DNA from: Lucinisca nassula
Taxonomy: Eukaryota > Mollusca > Bivalvia > Lucinida > Lucinidae
DNA length: 64,000 nucleotides
Assembly: GCA_963580285.1 (NCBI GenBank)
Contig: OY757023.1
Coordinates: 86,763,108-86,827,107 of the forward strand
Reading direction: 5' to 3'
Both the position numbers and the translations under genes were made by a program. This document shows, piece by piece, positions 20,747 through 31,272 of this stretch. The notes below the pieces were generated by a model, which made no database searches, was not told where the DNA came from, and worked only from the letters and a program-made list of their open reading frames with translations. Numbering within the stretch: position 1 is the first letter of the stretch; the number at the start of each line of letters is the position of its first letter.

Positions 20747-21103
20747 TACAGTAGAACTTCGATGGCTCGAACACCGATGGCTCGTTTACCATGGCTGTGT
20801 CGAACCCATTCTTTAGTCCCTAGCGAAATCCTATATACAAAAGAAATAGTGCCATGGGGGTAATTAATGAGATTTTAGTCTTTTATCTTGCAAATGTATG
20901 CTGTGTGTATTCATTAGAATCGCCTCGATGAGGCGATTCTAATGAATACACACAGCATACATTTTCATTACAGAACACCAAAAAGATGTCTAAAAGTTTC
21001 TCGTTATGCCTCCTGACAGTAACCCTCAGTGGCTCGTACTACCCCTGTCTCGAACAGATTTTCGAGGTCCCAAAGGTGTTCGAGCCATTGAAGTTCGACT
21101 GAA
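20747..21103 (+). mobile_element. Family D MITE
   Basis: TACAGTAGAACTTCGATGGC to GAGCCATTGAAGTTCGACTGA; central palindrome ATGCTGTGTGTATTCATTAG with GAATCGCCTCGATGAGG. The mutated A of each TATTCATT arm is matched on the other arm. Confidence 0.85.
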
Positions 21104-21229
21104 GAGTGGACCTTTATTACCTGTCATACTCCTTAGTGGGATTCTTTATAACGATAAATTCTTTATAACAGCAAAATTTTAGGTCCTTCGAGGCGTATCC
21201 GCTATTCTCTCCTCGTTTGTTAAATGAAT

Positions 21230-21325
21230 CCCAGCACAGCAAACCGTCAAATCAACATCGGCGCCACGCCATGACGTTGTACCGACGTTGATATGACGTC
21301 ACAGTTACATCATAAGCCTGCTGGG
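21230..21325. mobile_element. Short GACGT-rich inverted-end element
   Basis: CCCAGCACAGC to GCCTGCTGGG with CGTCAAATCAACATCGG and CCGACGTTGATATGACG inside; relative of 2383-2510. Confidence 0.55.
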
Positions 21326-21424
21326 ATACCCTTGTTAATACAAACCTTAGCCTTACAACCCCTTTTTCTCTAAATATATGTAATTATTTCTTTGTTTCTT
21401 TGGTTGCAAGTGTTCTGTTTGTGA

Positions 21425-22012
21425 CGAGGTTTTAGGTCCCCGTTAACGCTATTAAGGTAATTTTGGTGACGTTGCTTCCGATTTTGTTGAACTTCTACTC
21501 TACACTGAGATCATGAAATGACACCACAAGCCCTACTGCACAAAGAAACCACTAGCGTTAAAGGGGCGGACCGACTCGCAACACTTTTCCTGGGCAGGCT
21601 TAAGCCTAACCGGTTTACCAATATTCAAATTCGGTCGGTTTCAGCTCTGCGCGAACGAATCTGTTTCTCCAAGTTCCAACCCAGCCCCCGCCCGTTGGGG
21701 CTTGAAGAAATAGATGTGCTGCATGATGCTTCTACGCAGAGCTGAAACCGACCGCACACGGGTACTGGTAAACCGCTTAGAGAATCGAAGCCTGCCAATG
21801 CAAAACGATGCTAGTCGGACCATCCATGCTTACAAACCTTATTGGTTTCATTGGGCGACAGGGCTTGAGGTGTCATATCATCTCAATGTCGGATAAAAGT
21901 CCCACAAAATTGGAAGCAACGTCTCCAGAATGACCTATACAGTGTTAGCGGGGACGTTAAACCTCAAATCAAACAATTCTCCAAGTTCCGATGGGCGGGG
22001 GCGCCGGGGATG
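21425..22012 (-). mobile_element. Old family B copy split by a younger one
   Basis: Minus-strand copy from GAGGTTTTAGGTCCCCG to the head complement GATGGGCGGGGGCGCCGG (about 21990-22010), interrupted at TTCTCCAAGTTCC by the plus-strand copy below. Confidence 0.8.
21678..21976 (+). mobile_element. Family B copy nested in family B
   Basis: Head CCAGCCCCCGCCCGTTGGGG, end GACGTTAAACCTC plus AAATCAAACAA. Perfect 13-bp TSD TTCTCCAAGTTCC at 21665-21677 and 21977-21989, which belongs to the older copy's head. Confidence 0.85.
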
Positions 22013-22613
22013 CAAGGGTATGTAATTATTTCTTTTACTCAAAACACAAAATTGTTTGGAGCATAAATAAGGGCATAAGACTTCCCTCTAAAAGTAAAAC
22101 TCATTCTCTGAACATGCGCAAGAAGTTACTAAGCAGAACAAAATACAAAACGCCCACCCAAACAGAATACCCCGGTGTCATGGCGCTCTGAACTGAAAAG
22201 GCACAAACATAACGAAGAGAATGTAAATATTTGGGATATTTGCATTACAGTAGTCTGTTAAAGAAATAGATCGATTATTGAGTTCACGTCTGTTGAATTT
22301 TACCTCATTGACCCGATGGCCTAGTAAGAATTTCCGCGCATGCTCATTAATGCCCTGGTTGTCATGGAGCTTACCGCGCGCGGTAAATTTCCACTGCGCG
22401 CGCAGCTGTTTTTACTGAATGAATCAATATCCTGCGTCAAAGGTTGTAATTTGAGATGAAAACACTATTTCTTTTTTTCTTTAAAAAAATCAGATCGATC
22501 GGAAACCTTATAATGGCTTGCTCGTGAATGAAACAATATTGTTATATTGCACTGATCGATCAAGAGTTGTTACTATCACGTTCGTATACCGGAAAAGTTG
22601 GCTTTAAGGGGTA

Positions 22614-22710
22614 AACAGCAAAATTTCTTTAAGACCACCTTTGAAGGTTTTTAAACCAGAATTAGTCTTAATTTTAGGTGGTCTTAATAGCGAAATTTCA
22701 CTGTATATTG
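22614..22710. mobile_element. Short family F element
   Basis: AAACAGCAAAATTTCTTTAAG...CTTAATAGCGAAATTTCACTGTA; inner arms AAGACCACCT and AGGTGGTCTT. Confidence 0.6.
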
Positions 22711-22819
22711 TTTCGCACAGATTGTGGGTACTCTTTAGAACCGCTTCAATCTACATTTTAAGCAGAGTCTGATCTGCCGACAGTTCAAGATAGAATTGCC
22801 GCTATTGAATCGCCTCAAT

Positions 22820-23056
22820 TAAGGGAAATGAGAGCACCTTCAGGGGAGGCAACTCCTGCAAAAGTATTTTGTCTCCCATGTCAATAGGGGTCAATTCTTA
22901 AAGGAAAGAATTTGTTCCTGAGGAGCAAATTCTTTCCTTTAAGAGTAGACCCTTTTTCTGAGTGGGACAGGGCTTACAAAAAAGCGAAGAGGAAGTCCCG
23001 AAAGTTGTCTCCCTTTAAAAAATGGCGGACAAATCCGCTAGGTGTTCCCATTCCCC
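22820..23056 (+). mobile_element. Family H repeat
   Basis: GGGAAATGAGAGCACCTTC...GGTGTTCCCATTCCCCT with a strong central hairpin AAGGAAAGAATTTGTTCC-TGAG-GAGCAAATTCTTTCCTT (about 22910-22950). An inverted copy lies at 34858-35096 with the hairpin conserved. Confidence 0.75.
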
Positions 23057-23105
23057 TAAAGCGATTCTAATGAATACACATGATAAACCTTTGTGTTATT
23101 AAAGA

Positions 23106-23353
23106 CAGCCTCGATAGCACAGTGGTTAACGCGTTCGACTCATGATCGAGAGATTGTGCGTTCGAATCCGGCCACCGCTATAGAGGTGTGTCCTTGGGCA
23201 AGACACGTAATGACACTGTCCCACTCCACTCAGGTGTAAATGGGTAGCAGTGGTGTAAAAGCCAGTGCCTCTCTCTCGCGCGCGCGTGAAAACACCCAAA
23301 ATGAGTTAGTGTTCGAGAGCGATTCAATAATCGCAATCGAACTAAAATAAATT
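23106..23353 (+). mobile_element. S4 tRNA-derived SINE
   Basis: GCCTCGATAGCACAGTGG (A box) and GTGCGTTCGAATCCGG (B box), then GTGTGTCCTTGGGCAAGACA, a CTCTCTCGCGCGCGCG run and an A-rich end AACTAAAATAAATTAG. Different body from S1-S3. Confidence 0.75.
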
Positions 23354-23566
23354 AGTATAAACTAAAGCACTGACAGCTCGGATGGGTCATTTGTATCAAG
23401 GCGTTGTTTGGTTAAATAGCACCGAACATGAATAGCTTCGTTTAACCCTTAATTCCGAAATTTAGGGGTTAACTGTGTAGACCCCGATCAGGGTGCGGCG
23501 TCTGAATTGTGTCTCAACAAAGGGGAACTATGTGAACCAATTCGATATTTAAACACTTGTCGGGAC

Positions 23567-23861
23567 GAGACCCCACCCATCGGGGCTTGGAGAAATAGAG
23601 TGGGTCTGCAGGGTGCTTCCGCGCAGGGCTGAAACCGACCGAACTTAAGTTCCGCTTGGAGGGCCTAAGTCTGTCTAGGAAATGTGGTGCGAGTCTGACT
23701 GCTCATTAAACCCTAGCGGTTTCTTTAGGTCGTTGGGCTTGAGATGTCAGGTAAAACCTCAATGTCAGGTAAAATGTCCACAAAATCGGACGCAACGTCT
23801 CCAAAATGACTTAAATAGGTGTTGACGGGGACGTAAAACCACAGCATAAACAAATAAACAA
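23567..23861 (+). mobile_element. Diverged family B copy
   Basis: GACCCCACCCATCGGGG head to GGGGACGTAAAACCACAG and (AAAC/AAAT) tail. Confidence 0.75.
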
Positions 23862-23876
23862 ACTTTTATGGACATT

Positions 23877-24044
23877 GTAGAAGCCTCCGTGGTGTAGTGG
23901 TTATGCTACTCGCCTTTTAAACCAGGGGTCACATGATCGATCCTGGGCTTCTCCAGACTTTCGGATGAGTCTTTAAACCGAGGTCTCGTCTCTGTATGAC
24001 CTCCGTATGTTGGTGAGACGTAACACTCACTCATTCACTCACTC
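23877..24044 (+). mobile_element. S1 tRNA-derived SINE with clear TSD
   Basis: GCCTCCGTGGTGTAGTGG (A box), TGATCGATCCTGGGC (B box region), TTTCGGATGAGTCTTTAAAC, then TTGGTGAGACGTAAC and (ACTC)n. TSD ACTTTTATGGACATT at 23862-23876 and ACTTTTCTGGACATT at 24045-24059, one mismatch in 15. Confidence 0.9.
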
Positions 24045-24414
24045 ACTTTTCTGGACATTTGGATCCTTTATTTTTCATTACGTTCTTTATTCATCAGTGA
24101 AAATCACATGGACAACAGAACTGAAGCCCCTTGCCTGGTTTAATTTTGCGCGCGGTTCAACTTCCAGTATTGTTAACCTTGGGCAGATTGACAAAAAGAA
24201 AAAAAAATCGACCCAAAAACAGAAAAGTGGTACGATAAAGATTATGAGAAACAAAGTACTAATTACTGGTGCACTCAGGTGATTCTAACTGTGCATTTCT
24301 TACATATGCAATACGCAAGGAATGTGCCGTGCCGTAAATCCCCTCGAAGCATCAAAGCAGACCTTGCGGCCAACTAAAATCTTTCAACCCCACAGACCGA
24401 TATATATACCTATG

Positions 24415-24480
24415 CAAACAGTGTAGTTCCTGAAGAGACGGCTCATAAAGAGCCGTCTCTTCAGGATCTACACTGTTTGC
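24415..24480. repeat. C-type hairpin
   Basis: CAAACAGTGTAGTTCCTG...CAGGATCTACACTGTTTG with perfect inner arms GAAGAGACGGCTC/GAGCCGTCTCTTC. Probably the centre of a larger MITE reaching TTTAACCATTTAATTCC near 24590. Confidence 0.75.
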
Positions 24481-24616
24481 CATACTACTTTTCTCCCTGA
24501 TATGTACAATCAAAGCGTCATGACAGAATTGGTGAGTCGATTTTCTCTGAGTGAAGGCTGGCTGGAAAAATGTCCCGTTAACGTTTCGTTTAACCATTTA
24601 ATTCCTGTATTGTAAG

Positions 24617-24662
24617 CAAACAGTGTAGGCCCTGATCAGTGATCTTGGTCTACTCCGTTTGG
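24617..24662. repeat. Collapsed C-type hairpin
   Basis: CAAACAGTGTAGGCCCTG directly followed by CTTGGTCTACTCCGTTTG; the inner arms have been lost. Confidence 0.6.
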
Positions 24663-24969
24663 CAAAGCCAACACATGACTCCAGTCCATGCACATTCAAT
24701 AGATAACGCTCTTACAGCGATCTCACAGCGATAAGAAAAGCGTCACTGCTTTCTATAAAGAACAGTTTCCTGGATTTACGACAAGTCATTAATAGTCATG
24801 TTGATTCCAGCATTGAAAAGCTACAGCGCTTTATAACTTTTAATAGTGTTACCAACCTATGTCCGAGTCAAACTCAAACAATTTGGATCTGTCTACGAAT
24901 CAGAAACCAAGCGGTTAAAGGTTAAGGAAGCATTGTGCCAGAATTCTTCGCCAAGATGGTGTGAAATAA

Positions 24970-24993
24970 GGGGGGGGGGGGGGGGGGGGGGGG
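24970..24993. repeat. Poly-G tract (24 bases)
   Basis: Uninterrupted G run with quadruplex potential; likely length-variable between individuals or assemblies. Confidence 0.95.
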
Positions 24994-25574
24994 TACTTAG
25001 CCCAAATAAGTCAAAATTTCACAAAATAACCAGTTGTGGATCAGGGTTATTACAATTCTGGTTTTTCAAAATGGGAACTTCTTGTTTTTCTTCTTCTTAT
25101 CCCCTCCTCCTCCTCTTCTTCTTCTGCTTCTTCTTCTGTAAGGTGTACTGCAACTGCGAATTTGCGTAAAGGGTTCTACGTCTCGAAGAAGGTAACCCAA
25201 TATTTTGGGAAACTTGGGTATCAGGTATTTCTGAAGCCAATTAATCCTGATAATTATCTTTATTATGAAATTCCTGGCATTAGGTCTCCGTGCAACTACT
25301 ACCCTCTTCTGTGCCAATCAGATGCCAGAAATACATTTAAAATGCATATGGCATTAATGCTTAGTTTTTATATTCGCTTACAAAGGCAGTGCAACAATCA
25401 TTTGTGGGTCGATTATATATCAATCGACCCAAAATTACTAACTATAGAAGCTTCCCATCTGCATTGTCCACGTGACTACTGAAAGACCTAAACTTAAGTC
25501 TAATTCTGCTTTAAAAAGCTTCTTAAGTAAGTTGCAGTTATTCTTACATAGTATATCCTGCATACAGTGTCCTC

Positions 25575-25850
25575 TGGTCAGAGACCACCTTTGGGACTGT
25601 TCAAAAGTGGTCTGTGCTGTGTGTTTGAGTTTTACGTCCCACCAACAGCTAAGGTCATACGGAGACGGGACCTCGGTTTAAAGACTCATCCGAAAGTCTG
25701 GAGAAGCCCGGGATCGATCCTGCGATCCCTGGTTTAAAAGGCGAGTAGCGTAACCACTACACCACGGAGGCTTCTCAAAAGTGGTCTTAAAGACCACTTT
25801 TGAACAGTCCTAAAGGTGGTCTTCATAAAGGATTTTTACTGTATCTCTGA
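25575..25850. mobile_element. Family F element split by an S1 SINE
   Basis: GAGACCACCTTTGGGACTG before and AGACCACTTTTGAACAGTCC after the insertion rebuild the usual F hairpin; right end CATAAAGGATTTTTACTGTA. Confidence 0.8.
25614..25774 (-). mobile_element. S1 SINE inside a family F hairpin
   Basis: Minus-strand S1 (GTTTTACGTCCCACCAAC to CCACGGAGGC) with a perfect 13-bp TSD TCAAAAGTGGTCT at 25601-25613 and 25775-25787, which is F hairpin sequence. Confidence 0.9.
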
Positions 25851-25851
25851 C

Positions 25852-25979
25852 CATCACAATCTATGGTTTTGAGCAGAAATAATGATAAAAAAATAATGTA
25901 TACCCCTGTAAACACCAGTATTACTATATAAAAGTGGGGTTGAAGTGGATCAAACTTATATAGGCATGTTTTCGTGATG
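25852..25979 (+). mobile_element. Right half of a family A MITE
   Basis: CACAATCTATGGTTTTGAGC to AGGCATGTTTTCGTGATG; the left half and most of the hairpin are missing. Confidence 0.75.
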
Positions 25980-26313
25980 TTTTCAAACATAATTTAGAGG
26001 GGGATGTAATGTGTCTGGTTGAGGTTATCAAAGTGCATATTATGCATTTCACATGTGGTAACATTTAAGTATTATTGAACCTTTGTTAGTTATATCCCCC
26101 GGCTTGTTACAATTGACAGTTATATAACCAACATCTGTAGCCTCGTGACTGGGTTGGCATCTCTTCAGAAATATTACAGTTTTACTTTTTATGTCATTGT
26201 CGACTGTCTGAAAAAAGTAAATCAAAGGCTGACAGCACTGGTGGGTCGATTGTCTCTGAGAGCAGGCTGGGCTTAAACTGTTTCTTTTTACCATTAAATT
26301 CGAGTATTTTCAA

Positions 26314-26380
26314 CAAACAGTGTAGACCCTGAGCAGACACGGCGTTATTCGGCGTCTGATCTGGGTCTATACCGTTTGCC
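26314..26380. repeat. C-type hairpin
   Basis: CAAACAGTGTAGACCCTG...GGGTCTATACCGTTTG; preceded by a stretch (GGTGGGTCGATTGTCTCTGA) resembling text beside the hairpin at 24415 and at 12895. Confidence 0.7.
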
Positions 26381-26421
26381 AATGACCCAATCAAGATTTT
26401 ATTTTTTCACACGGCGCTCTG

Positions 26422-26726
26422 GGGTCCCGCCCATCGGGGCTTGAAGAAATAGATGGGCTGCAGGATGCTTCCTCGCAGAGCTGAAACCGACCGCACACGA
26501 GTACTGGTAAACTGCTTAGAGGATCTAAGCCGGCCCAGGCAAAGCGGTGCGAGTCGGACCGTCCATGCTTATAAACCCTATTGGTTTCATGGGGCGACAG
26601 GGCTTGAGATGTCATTTCATCTCAATGTCGGGTAAAAGTCCCATAAAATTGGAAGCAACGTCTCCAAAATGACATATTCAGTGTTGACGGGGACGTTAAA
26701 CCACAAATCAAACATACAAAAACAAA
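26422..26726 (+). mobile_element. Family B SINE-like retroposon
   Basis: Complete copy; perfect 14-bp TSD CACACGGCGCTCTG at 26408-26421 and 26727-26740. Confidence 0.9.
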
Positions 26727-26939
26727 CACACGGCGCTCTGACGTCGCAGGTCGGGCATGTCATTACGTTAACGCATCAGTGTGCTAAAATAGCGTAGAGC
26801 TATCATTTTTCAGATGAAATGTTAGACATGTTTCTTATTTCTAGTCCAAATGTAAATGGGATAGCTCTAATGAGTTTTTGTGAAAAAAAAAAAACAAACA
26901 AAAAAACTCCAACAACACAATAATAAAAATAATAATCAG

Positions 26940-27086
26940 AGGTGGGCGACAACCGTAGAACACGGAGATAAGCCACCAGACCTTCCGCTCTCACATAATT
27001 ATGACCCGAGCCAGGCTCGAACCACAGCGATGAGAAACCTAATAATTAAGAGTCAGCGCTCTTTTCCACTAGGCCACGGAGGCTCA
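26940..27086 (-). mobile_element. S5 tRNA-derived SINE
   Basis: On the minus strand GAGCCTCCGTGGCCTAGTGG (A box) and GCTGTGGTTCGAGCCTGG (B box), then CCGGAAGG-like body. Shares its head with the fragment at 18595-18705. Confidence 0.65.
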
Positions 27087-27110
27087 ATTCTTTAACCCCA
27101 CTTTATCAAA

Positions 27111-27835
27111 GCACTGACAGGGGTTTAACGACGCGTCAACCCTTGTTGTTCGTTTTGTGTCGTCTCCCAGAGAAAGGGAGAAAAGAAATAGATGAGATAA
27201 TACAGGAGATGAAAGGGAGGGATGCGAGAAAAAGGAATACAGTAAAATCCCTATATTAAGACCACCTTTGGTACTGTTCAAAAGTGGTCTTAAAGACCAC
27301 TTTTGAACAGTCCCGAAGGTGGTCTTCCAGAGAAAGGGAGAAAAGAAATAGAGGAGATGAAAGGGAGGGATGGGAGAAAAAGGAATACAGTAAAATTTCT
27401 ATAATAAGACCACCTTTGGGGCTGTTCAAAAGTGGTCTTAAAGACCACTTTTGAACAGTCCCGAAGGTGGTCCTTGACCAGAGGACACTGTGGGCACTGA
27501 CAGGGGTTTAACGACGCGTCAACCCTTGTTGTTCATTTTGTATCGTTTCCCAGAGAAAGGGAGAAAAGAAATAGATGAGATAATAGAGGAGATGAAAGAG
27601 AGGGATGCGAGAAAAAGGAATACAGTAAAATTCCTATATTCAGACCACCTTTGGAACTGTTCAAAAGTGGTCTTAAAGACCACTTTTGAACAGTCCCGAA
27701 GGTGGTCCTTGACCAGAGGACACTGTGGGCAGAAAACTCAAAGCAAAGATTAAGTGCCACCCTTCAAAATAAGCTATTTACAGCATAATTAGTCTTAATT
27801 TTAGGTGGTCTTAATAGCGGGTCTTAATAAAAATA
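27111..27835. repeat. Tandem triplication containing three F hairpins
   Basis: Units at 27111-27327, 27328-27493 and 27494-27730 share CCCAGAGAAAGGGAGAAAAG, GAGGAGATGAAAGGGAGG and GGAATACAGTAAAAT followed by an F hairpin (ACCACCTTTGG..CTGTTC). Units 1 and 3 also share GACAGGGGTTTAACGACGCG. The F right end (TTAGGTGGTCTTAATAGCG) follows unit 3. ORFs here are translations of the repeat. Confidence 0.85.
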
Positions 27836-27904
27836 AGAAAGTTATAACAGCTTTTCCCATCTGCCCTTATGAGCGCCTGCGCAAGTGTGAGACAATATCA
27901 GTTT

Positions 27905-28146
27905 TGTTTGGTTGATTTGAGGTTTAACGTCCCCGTCAACACTGTAAAGGTCATTTTGTAGACGTTGTTTCCAATTTTGTGGGACTTTTACCCGACATTG
28001 AGATGAAATGACATCTCAAGCCATGTCGCCCAATGAAACCAATAGGGTTAATAAGCATGGACGGGCCGGCTCGCACCGCTTTCCTGGACAGGCTTAGCTC
28101 CTCTAAGATGTTTACCAGTACTCGTGTGCGATGCGGTTTCAGCTAT
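27905..28146 (-). mobile_element. Family B copy lacking its head
   Basis: GTTGATTTGAGGTTTAACG to about GCGGTTTCAGCTAT, where the similarity ends. Confidence 0.8.
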
Positions 28147-28331
28147 CAGTTGGGCGCCACGGTGGCATTCGATACAGGAAATATCTTAAGCCCACACGAC
28201 AACCTGAATAAATATAGATGTACTAAATTTTAGATGGCATTTAACAGATGTCAAAAAACAGAACCTCTATATATATACTGGAAGAAATCAATATATTATT
28301 AATTGGAATACCTGTCTTCACGCATGTGCGC

Positions 28332-28376
28332 AAAGCGAAACTCTGATCACAGTCTGATCAGAGTCTTCACTGATGC
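28332..28376. repeat. Family G fragment
   Basis: GCAAAGCGAAACTCTGATCA and AGTCTGATCAGAGTCTTC match the inner arms of G. Confidence 0.45.
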
Positions 28377-28604
28377 CTGTTTTCCATGGTGACATTGAGT
28401 ACTGTGTTCCCAGAGAGTGGCTACGCTGCCGCTTAGCACGCATGCTCAGCTCAAACACATCTTATCATCGCCCGTCACGGTTCATATGCAGACGCTCTAA
28501 ATGGGCCGCGACATGCCAGCACGGTGCTTCGGGGAATGTGCAAGCAGCTTGTAGACTTCAATCAGTATGTGACGACGCTGAATCTGAATGCAACCATTCC
28601 ATGA

Positions 28605-28760
28605 AGAAGCTTTGGGTCAATGGGCATGCGCGTGCCATTTGCATTTGCAAAAGCTGCTCGCAATTTTTTTCAGCAAAAAATACCAACATATTTGCCATAT
28701 ATAGCGGATACTTTAACTAAAGACTTTGTTAGTTTTGAACAACTGGCCATTTGCTTTGGC
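28605..28760. repeat. Repeat shared with 35140-35300
   Basis: GCATTTGCAAAAGCTGCTC, CATATATAGCGGATAC.TT and GTTAGTTTTGAACAACTGG correspond to GCGTTTGCCAAAGCTGCTC and TTGGTTTTGAATAACTGG in the other copy. An ORF overlapping it is not convincing. Confidence 0.5.
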
Positions 28761-28766
28761 TCGGTT

Positions 28767-28865
28767 TGGTTTGAAATTTATCGATCCAAGTCAACACTGC
28801 TATGATCATATCGAGACGGTCAGTTTACCTCACCACGCTTTTGGGCATGCTTACACCTAAGCGCA
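28767..28865 (-). mobile_element. S2 3' fragment
   Basis: CAAGTCAACACTGCTATG, GACGGTCAGTTTACCTCACC and GGGCATGCTTACACCTAAG match the 3' third of S2. Confidence 0.55.
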
Positions 28866-28884
28866 AAACCATCACATGTTATAA

Positions 28885-28968
28885 GGGGTTACCCCCTTAA
28901 ACCCCAGTTTTCTCTACAAAAAGTGGGGTTGGGGGGGGGTTCATTTCACGGTCTTGTTAACCTAAAGG
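28885..28968 (+). mobile_element. Family A' right-half fragment
   Basis: CCCTTAAACCCCAGTTTTC, TCTACAAAAAGTGGGG and TTTCACGGTCTTGTTAACC. Confidence 0.6.
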
Positions 28969-28969
28969 G

Positions 28970-29565
28970 GTTAGGGGATGTTCTACCTAGAACCTCGAGC
29001 TAAAGGGCTATCCTTAAATTTTGCCAACCAACAAATTAATCTGGTGTCCTTCAACTAAAAAATCAAACATATGTTTACAGGTATTTAGATTTTCTTCAAC
29101 TGTACTTTCCTTAAAGTTTGCCTCAGCATGTCTAACTAGATCAGGATTAGAATTTAATGATATTGCACTAGGAAAAGGTGTGGATTTGTCATTAGCATGT
29201 TTTTGTCACAGCTTGTCTTACTCAGCCATGACATGCATAAATGCGCCTACGGATATGTGCGCACAGTGAGAACAAGTATCAGCCTGTGTATCCATGCAGT
29301 AAGAACATAATTAAGAAGACAAGCACGTAGTGCCTAGTGAAGCCTTTGATCAGGCCGGGTTCCGATCAGGCTTTACTAAGCGAAAATAATGACACATTGC
29401 AGCTCAGCTGACTTAATTGTTAAAAAAAAATCAGAGCAAACGATCAACGGTGTTCACACAAGCTGGGCTTTCTGCATGCTGGGCTTTACAAACCTCACCT
29501 TACATGGCATCACTGTTAGGCTGGTATGTTACAGTGGGGATTGTTGTGTTATGATGGGATTCCCC
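28970..29565. other. No recognisable gene or repeat
   Basis: Moderately AT-rich DNA with short incidental ORFs only. CTGATCAGGCCGGGTTCCGATCAG-like text near 29350 is weakly palindromic. Confidence 0.4.
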
Positions 29566-29570
29566 AAGCA

Positions 29571-29850
29571 GTGCCCGCCCCGCCCATCGGGGCTTGGAGA
29601 AGTAGATTGGGCTGCACGATGCTTCTACGCAGAGCTGATACCGACCGCACATGAGTAGTGGTAATCCGCTTAGGTCTAAGGCTGCCCAGGAAATTTGCTG
29701 CGAATTGGCCCGTCCATGCTTATTTACCCTATTTGTTTCGGATTGTTCATCTCAATGTCGGGTTAAAGTCCCACAATATTGGACGCAACGCTCCAAAATG
29801 ACCTAAATTGTGTTGACGGGGACGTTAAAACCTCGAATCCAACAAACAAA
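29571..29850 (+). mobile_element. Diverged family B copy
   Basis: GCCCGCCCCGCCCATCGGGG to GACGTTAAAACCTCG and AACAAACAAA. Imperfect flanks CCCCAAGCAGTG / CGCCAAGCATTG. Confidence 0.75.
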
Positions 29851-30059
29851 TCGCCAAGCATTGTAGGGCATTTTGTGTCGTCTCAAATAGAAATATGAGA
29901 TAGTAGAGGAGATGGAAATAGGAATATGAATGAAAATGTAGAAACAGGCGAAATTACAATAAACCCCCTCTACCCACACAGCTAACCAATGGTGTTCCGC
30001 GCGCACATTGTGCGAAGTCCAGCGGTGCGTTCAACATAGCGGGCACCCGCCGAGCGCTG

Positions 30060-30079
30060 TTTTTTTTTTTTTTTTTTTT
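30060..30079. repeat. Poly-T tract
   Basis: 20-base T run between GCGCTG and GCTAAG; the sequences GTGCGTTCAACATAGCGGG and its complement on the other side form a loose inverted pair around it. Confidence 0.8.
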
Positions 30080-30396
30080 GCTAAGAAATTAATGAGCGTT
30101 CGGCGAGAGCACGCTTTGTTGAACGCACCTCAGGTCAGTTTTATTTATAACAGCGCATGCCAGTCTTCTGTGAGATCATCAATGACCGCGAGCAATATAG
30201 CCTCGTAACCATTGGCCAATACAGCCTTCGAACTTATTATAGCTTTGGAGAGATCCGGTTACAATATGTGGTGTCTCACGTTTGTTTCATACATCAATAT
30301 ATAGGTACTTTAAGCAAACAATGAAGACCCTGATCAGTAAATAAACAGCGCAGTGGAAAAAGAATGACCCGCAAGTACCAGAATATAAGAATATGA

Positions 30397-30534
30397 GATG
30401 GTGTTCTGTTGTAGATGAGCGTTTTTAACCCGAGGGATGACCGTGCTGAGCGGAACCGCGGCTACGCCGAGGTTCCGCTCAGCACGGTGATCCTGAGGGT
30501 TCGAAACGCCCATCTACTACAGAACGCTACCATC
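30397..30534. repeat. Large palindrome with GC-rich core
   Basis: Outer arms AGATGGTGTTCTGTTGTAG / CTACAGAACGCTACCATCT, inner perfect arms CCGTGCTGAGCGGAACC / GGTTCCGCTCAGCACGG around about 13 bases. Unlike the other hairpin families. Confidence 0.75.
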
Positions 30535-30632
30535 TTGCACACCACCACCGAAAATTTTCATTTTTATTTTATTTAACGTTTTATTTTTTCGCGCACTATA
30601 CGTATGTAGTTTGCTGTAGTTTGCGCGTTATC

Positions 30633-30912
30633 CATCACGAAAACATGCCTATATAAATTTGACCCCCTTGAACCCCACTTTTATATAGTAAAACTGGGGT
30701 TTACAGGGGTAAACCTTATTTTTCTTATTTCTGTTCTAAAACATAGATTGTGGGTTCTCGTTAGAACCGCCTCGATGAGGCGGTTCTAACGAGTACCCAC
30801 AATCTATGTTTTGAGCAGAAATAAGAAAAATATCACAGTTTTTCATCTTAAAACTTTCATTTCTTCGGCGATAAAGGTTACAAAGTTTTTGTATGGGCGT
30901 GTTTTCGTAATG
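30633..30912 (-). mobile_element. Family A MITE, near-consensus
   Basis: CATCACGAAAACATGCC to GGGCGTGTTTTCGTAATG. The central palindrome is nearly perfect over about 100 bases (30720-30825), from CTTATTTCTG to CAGAAATAAG through GTTCTCGTTAGAACCGCC. Confidence 0.85.
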
Positions 30913-31272
30913 AATGTCCCGCAAATGGGAAAGCACTGGCAACACTGTCTGTGAGCATAGGCTGGAGAAGGGGTACTAAGCAAGCACATGGACTGTTACG
31001 TTTATTCCTTAAATTCTGTGCATCAAGCAAACACTTGAACATATTCTTAGAACGGTAGGGTATTTGCGCGATATTGAACTTCGGGTAAGGGAGACCGTTT
31101 CACCCTAGAACCTGATCTTTTGTACGTTTCTTTATTTTTGGTCTCACTTGTTTGGCATACGGACAGCCCGCCGTCTCAAAAGAAGTATTTTTTCGTCTGT
31201 TTTGGCTAGTTGCGGATGCTTCTGGTCTCCTTCTTGTGCCTGGTAGTGGGAATATCGTATTCGGAAACACCA

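Noticed and set aside
23106..23180. tRNA-like segment GCCTCGATAGCACAGTGG...
   Set aside because: Acceptor arms do not match and SINE text (CCTTGGGCAAGAC) follows; annotated as S4.
25036..25482. 148-codon plus-strand ORF
   Set aside because: It begins in a pyrimidine-rich run that encodes poly-Ser and shows no domain; two overlapping frames are equally open. Probably incidental.
28373..28720. 115-codon plus-strand ORF
   Set aside because: Its end overlaps a dispersed repeat (28605-28760) and no family motif is visible.
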